A stretch of 64,000 bases of DNA, taken from positions 236,039-300,038 of the forward strand of contig LJSH01000004.1 of the NCBI GenBank assembly GCA_001314625.1, given 5' to 3'. The notes under the pieces were generated by a model. The model searched no databases and was not told the origin of the DNA. It saw nothing but the letters and a program-made list of their open reading frames with translations. The stretch's first letter is position 1, and the number at the start of each line of letters is the position of its first letter. Shown here piece after piece: positions 61,968-64,000 of this stretch. Source of the stretch: Oceanicaulis sp. HLUCCA04 (GTDB lineage Bacteria > Pseudomonadota > Alphaproteobacteria > Caulobacterales > Maricaulaceae). The position numbers and the translations under genes are program-made.

Positions 61968-63215
61968 TCAGAGGGTGTCCGGATCGGCTTCGCCGACGCC
62001 AAAGAGGCGTCCGCGCTCGGTAATGGCAACTATCAGAAAGGCGGTCGCGCCCAGTGCTGCCATGCCTGCCAGCAGCGGGAAAACCGAGCCATTGAAGGAC
62101 TGGCCGATAGCCGAGCCAAGGATCGCGCCGCCAATGGCCGTGACCGAGCCATAGAGCGCGGAGGTCGTGCCGGCGCGCTTGCCCGCCGGTTCCAGCACGA
62201 GGGCGGAGAAGTTTGCCCCCATCATGCCGAACAGCATCATGCCCAGCGTCAGCAGGGTGTAGAATAGCCAGAAAGGCGGCTCGGCAGCGAAGGCGTAAAG
62301 GGCGTGGCCGCCATTGATCAGGGTGAAGGCGATAATGGCGCAATGGGAAATGCGCCGCATGCCAAAGCGCTGGACGATGCGGGCATTGATAATGTTGGCG
62401 ACCGCCAGTCCTGCCGCAATCCCGGCAAAGGCCAGTGCAAACCAGGCATCGAGGCCATAGAGCTCGCCCATCACCTGCTCGGCGGTGGCGATGAAGGCAA
62501 ACAGTCCGCCAAAGATGAACCCCGCCGCCAGCATGTATCCCAGCGTGATGCGGTTACTCGCCGCCAGCCAGTAGTTTCTTGCCGCTGATCCCAGACGCAC
62601 GGGGATACGGTTTTCAGCGGCAAGCGTTTCGGGCAGGCGTACCAGCATCCAGGCCCACAGACCTCCGCCGCCCGCCAGCAGGGCGGCAAATATCCATTCC
62701 CAGCTGGCGAAGATGAGGATGGCTTGCCCCAGCCCGGGTGCCAGAATCGGCGCGGCCATGAAAAAGGTCATGGCGATAGAGATGATCTGCGCCATGCGCC
62801 GCCCGGACACCAGATCACGCACAACGGCGGTGGCAATGACGCGAGTGCCTGCGGCCGCTGCGCCCTGCAGCGCGCGCGCGGCGAGCATCCAGCCAAAGTC
62901 AGGCGCGGCCAGACACAGCAATGTGGCCAGTGAGTAGGCCCCCAGCGAGACCAGCAGAACGGTGCGCCGTCCCAGTGCATCGGCCAGAGGCCCGTAGGCA
63001 ATCTGGGCAATGCCGAAACCGAACACATAGGCCGTGATGATGAGCTGGCGCTCATTGCCCAAGGCGCCAAATGCCTGCCCGATATCCGGCAGGGCGGGCA
63101 GCATGATGTCGATGGACAGCGCATTGAGCGCCATCAGCGCGCTCGTCATCGCGATGAGCTCGGTCATGCCCAGTGTCGGACGCTTCGGATCAGGGGAGGT
63201 GAGGGCCAAGGGCAA
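61968..63215 (-). CDS. Major facilitator drug exporter, Bcr/CflA type
   Basis: Twelve-helix MFS transporter of the drug:H+ antiporter-1 (Bcr/CflA) group. N-terminal MALNALSIDIMLPALPDIG, the motif-A-like GPLADALGRRTVLL, RALQGAAAAGTRVIATAVVRDL and the motif C-type MAAPILAPGLGQAIL are present. The second half is complete. The open frame starts at a TTG at 63215. The ATG at 63167 (MTELIAMTSAL) is the alternative and leaves TM1 intact. It could export drugs or purines/nucleosides, but the substrate cannot be read from sequence. Confidence 0.92.
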   Translation of the reverse strand: MPLALTSPDPKRPTLGMTELIAMTSALMALNALSIDIMLPALPDIGQAFGALGNERQLIITAYVFGFGIAQIAYGPLADALGRRTVLLVSLGAYSLATLLCLAAPDFGWMLAARALQGAAAAGTRVIATAVVRDLVSGRRMAQIISIAMTFFMAAPILAPGLGQAILIFASWEWIFAALLAGGGGLWAWMLVRLPETLAAENRIPVRLGSAARNYWLAASNRITLGYMLAAGFIFGGLFAFIATAEQVMGELYGLDAWFALAFAGIAAGLAVANIINARIVQRFGMRRISHCAIIAFTLINGGHALYAFAAEPPFWLFYTLLTLGMMLFGMMGANFSALVLEPAGKRAGTTSALYGSVTAIGGAILGSAIGQSFNGSVFPLLAGMAALGATAFLIVAITERGRLFGVGEADPDTL

Positions 63216-63297
63216 ACGTCCAGCACAATAAAGGGGGACGCAAACCTGCCACGCCCGGAGCCCCTAGTTAGGCAGTGCGCACTGCCGCGTCGAGTTG

Positions 63298-64000
63298 CTA
63301 GCTGCCAAGCGCGCCGAACACGTCGCGTGTCAGGCGCGGGTCGAAATGCTGGCCGCCATCGACGCACACGATCTGGCCTGAAACAGACGGTGTGGCCAGA
63401 AACCAGCGCAAGGTGCGCACCAGATCATCCGGTGTGGGCCCGCATTGCAGCGGGTTGTCATTGTGCAGGCGTTCGAACGTTGCCTCGTCGTGATAGGGGC
63501 TCGGCAAGGTCAGGCCCGGCGCAACAGCGTTGACGCGGATCTTCGGGGCGAGCGCGCGCGCCAGCATCTCGGTGACCGCTTTCAGGGCCGCCTTGGAAAT
63601 AGTGTAGGAATAGAAATCCGCATTGATATTGAAAAGCTTGTAGTCGAGCACGTTGAAGATCATGGAGCCTGCCGGTGCCTGCGCGGCAAAGGCTTTCGAC
63701 AGCAGGACCGGGGCCAGCGTATTGGCTTCCATGTGGCGGCGGAAACTATCGTCGCTGACGCTGTCCACGCCGTCATCTTCAAAAATCGAGGCGGAGTTGA
63801 TCAGAAGGCTCACCGGCCCCATCGCACGGCTGGCTTCGCCCATCAGCGCTTCAGCATTGGCGCCATCGCCAAAGTCGGCGCTGAAGACACCGGCCTTTGC
63901 GCCTTTGCCCTCCAGATTGCGCGCCAGCGCCTCGGCCTCATCCCGTGAACTATTGCAGTGAATGGCGATTGAATAGCCGTCGGCCGCCAGCGCCTCGCAG
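63298..64000 (-). CDS. Short-chain dehydrogenase/reductase (5' truncated)
   Basis: The frame is open to the end of the window, so the N-terminus including the TGxxxGxG motif is missing. About 233 residues are visible. The first part reads ADGYSIAIHCNSSRDEAEAL, then LLINSASIFEDDG, the catalytic YTISKAAL (YxxxK), LAPKIRVNAVAPGLTL and the C-terminal SGQIVCVDGGQHF. The HCNSSRDEAEAL part and the NSAS variant of NNAG resemble FolM/pteridine reductase-like SDRs of alphaproteobacteria. The true substrate is unknown. Confidence 0.88.
   Translation of the reverse strand, partial: CEALAADGYSIAIHCNSSRDEAEALARNLEGKGAKAGVFSADFGDGANAEALMGEASRAMGPVSLLINSASIFEDDGVDSVSDDSFRRHMEANTLAPVLLSKAFAAQAPAGSMIFNVLDYKLFNINADFYSYTISKAALKAVTEMLARALAPKIRVNAVAPGLTLPSPYHDEATFERLHNDNPLQCGPTPDDLVRTLRWFLATPSVSGQIVCVDGGQHFDPRLTRDVFGALGS

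Overview
This is a 64 kb chromosomal window of high GC content and dense coding, from an alphaproteobacterium. The Rieske/cytochrome b/cytochrome c1 operon, an alpha-type phosphoserine aminotransferase, a TPP-riboswitch thiC, an UrcA-like secreted protein and many exported peptidases fit an aerobic, probably aquatic, Maricaulales/Hyphomonadaceae-like heterotroph. That placement is an inference from gene content and not a database match. No rRNA, tRNA, CRISPR array or prophage was seen.

Layout. Positions 1-1.9 kb hold a truncated epimerase, a thiamine phosphate synthase family gene and a divergent YggS-type PLP protein whose start codon overlaps the start of the synthase gene. Positions 1.9-3.6 kb form a small accessory pocket: a 313 bp inverted-repeat element, a possible group II intron 5' remnant, and an AT-richer HNH-nuclease-like gene with an unknown helical C-terminal part. 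Positions 3.7-6.3 kb form a thiamine-regulated unit on the minus strand: TPP riboswitch, terminator hairpin, a small lipoprotein of unknown role, then thiC. Positions 6.5-14.8 kb hold an acyltransferase, M19 and M20 peptidases, thiD, a PDZ lipoprotein antisense to the thiD tail, serC and an hslV with no hslU beside it. Positions 15-34.5 kb hold an archaeal-like valS, a tricorn-type protease, a large PAS histidine kinase, a fused peptide ABC ATPase, and a run of exported M16 and S9 peptidases, an SRPBCC protein, an FKBP isomerase and argE.

Positions 34.5-43.1 kb hold mscS and a minus-strand moxR/DUF58/BatA-like/VWA operon. A DUF559 endonuclease-like gene bounded by about 50 bp inverted repeats is inserted between moxR and DUF58. 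A gene-less element with the same type of ends lies at 7.7 kb. Positions 43.2-50 kb hold DUF1285, NUDIX, cca, an unknown tail-anchored protein, hemF and a TPR-sulfotransferase. Positions 50-57.8 kb hold a TetR/thioesterase pair with a clear operator, the bc1 operon, GrpB-like, mtnP, an UrcA-like protein, apt and a membrane protein gene split by a one-base frameshift. Positions 57.8-64 kb hold an S10 carboxypeptidase, rlmJ, an alpha/beta hydrolase, a Bcr/CflA-type exporter and a truncated SDR.

Three themes recur. The first is scattered thiamine synthesis (synthase, thiC, thiD). The second is an unusually rich set of exported peptidases and an orphan peptide-transport ATPase, which suggests growth on peptides. 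The third is several families of palindromic repeats. The DUF559 cassette with its matching gene-less copy is the best candidate for an under-described mobile system. The HNH orphan and the riboswitch-controlled lipoprotein come next.
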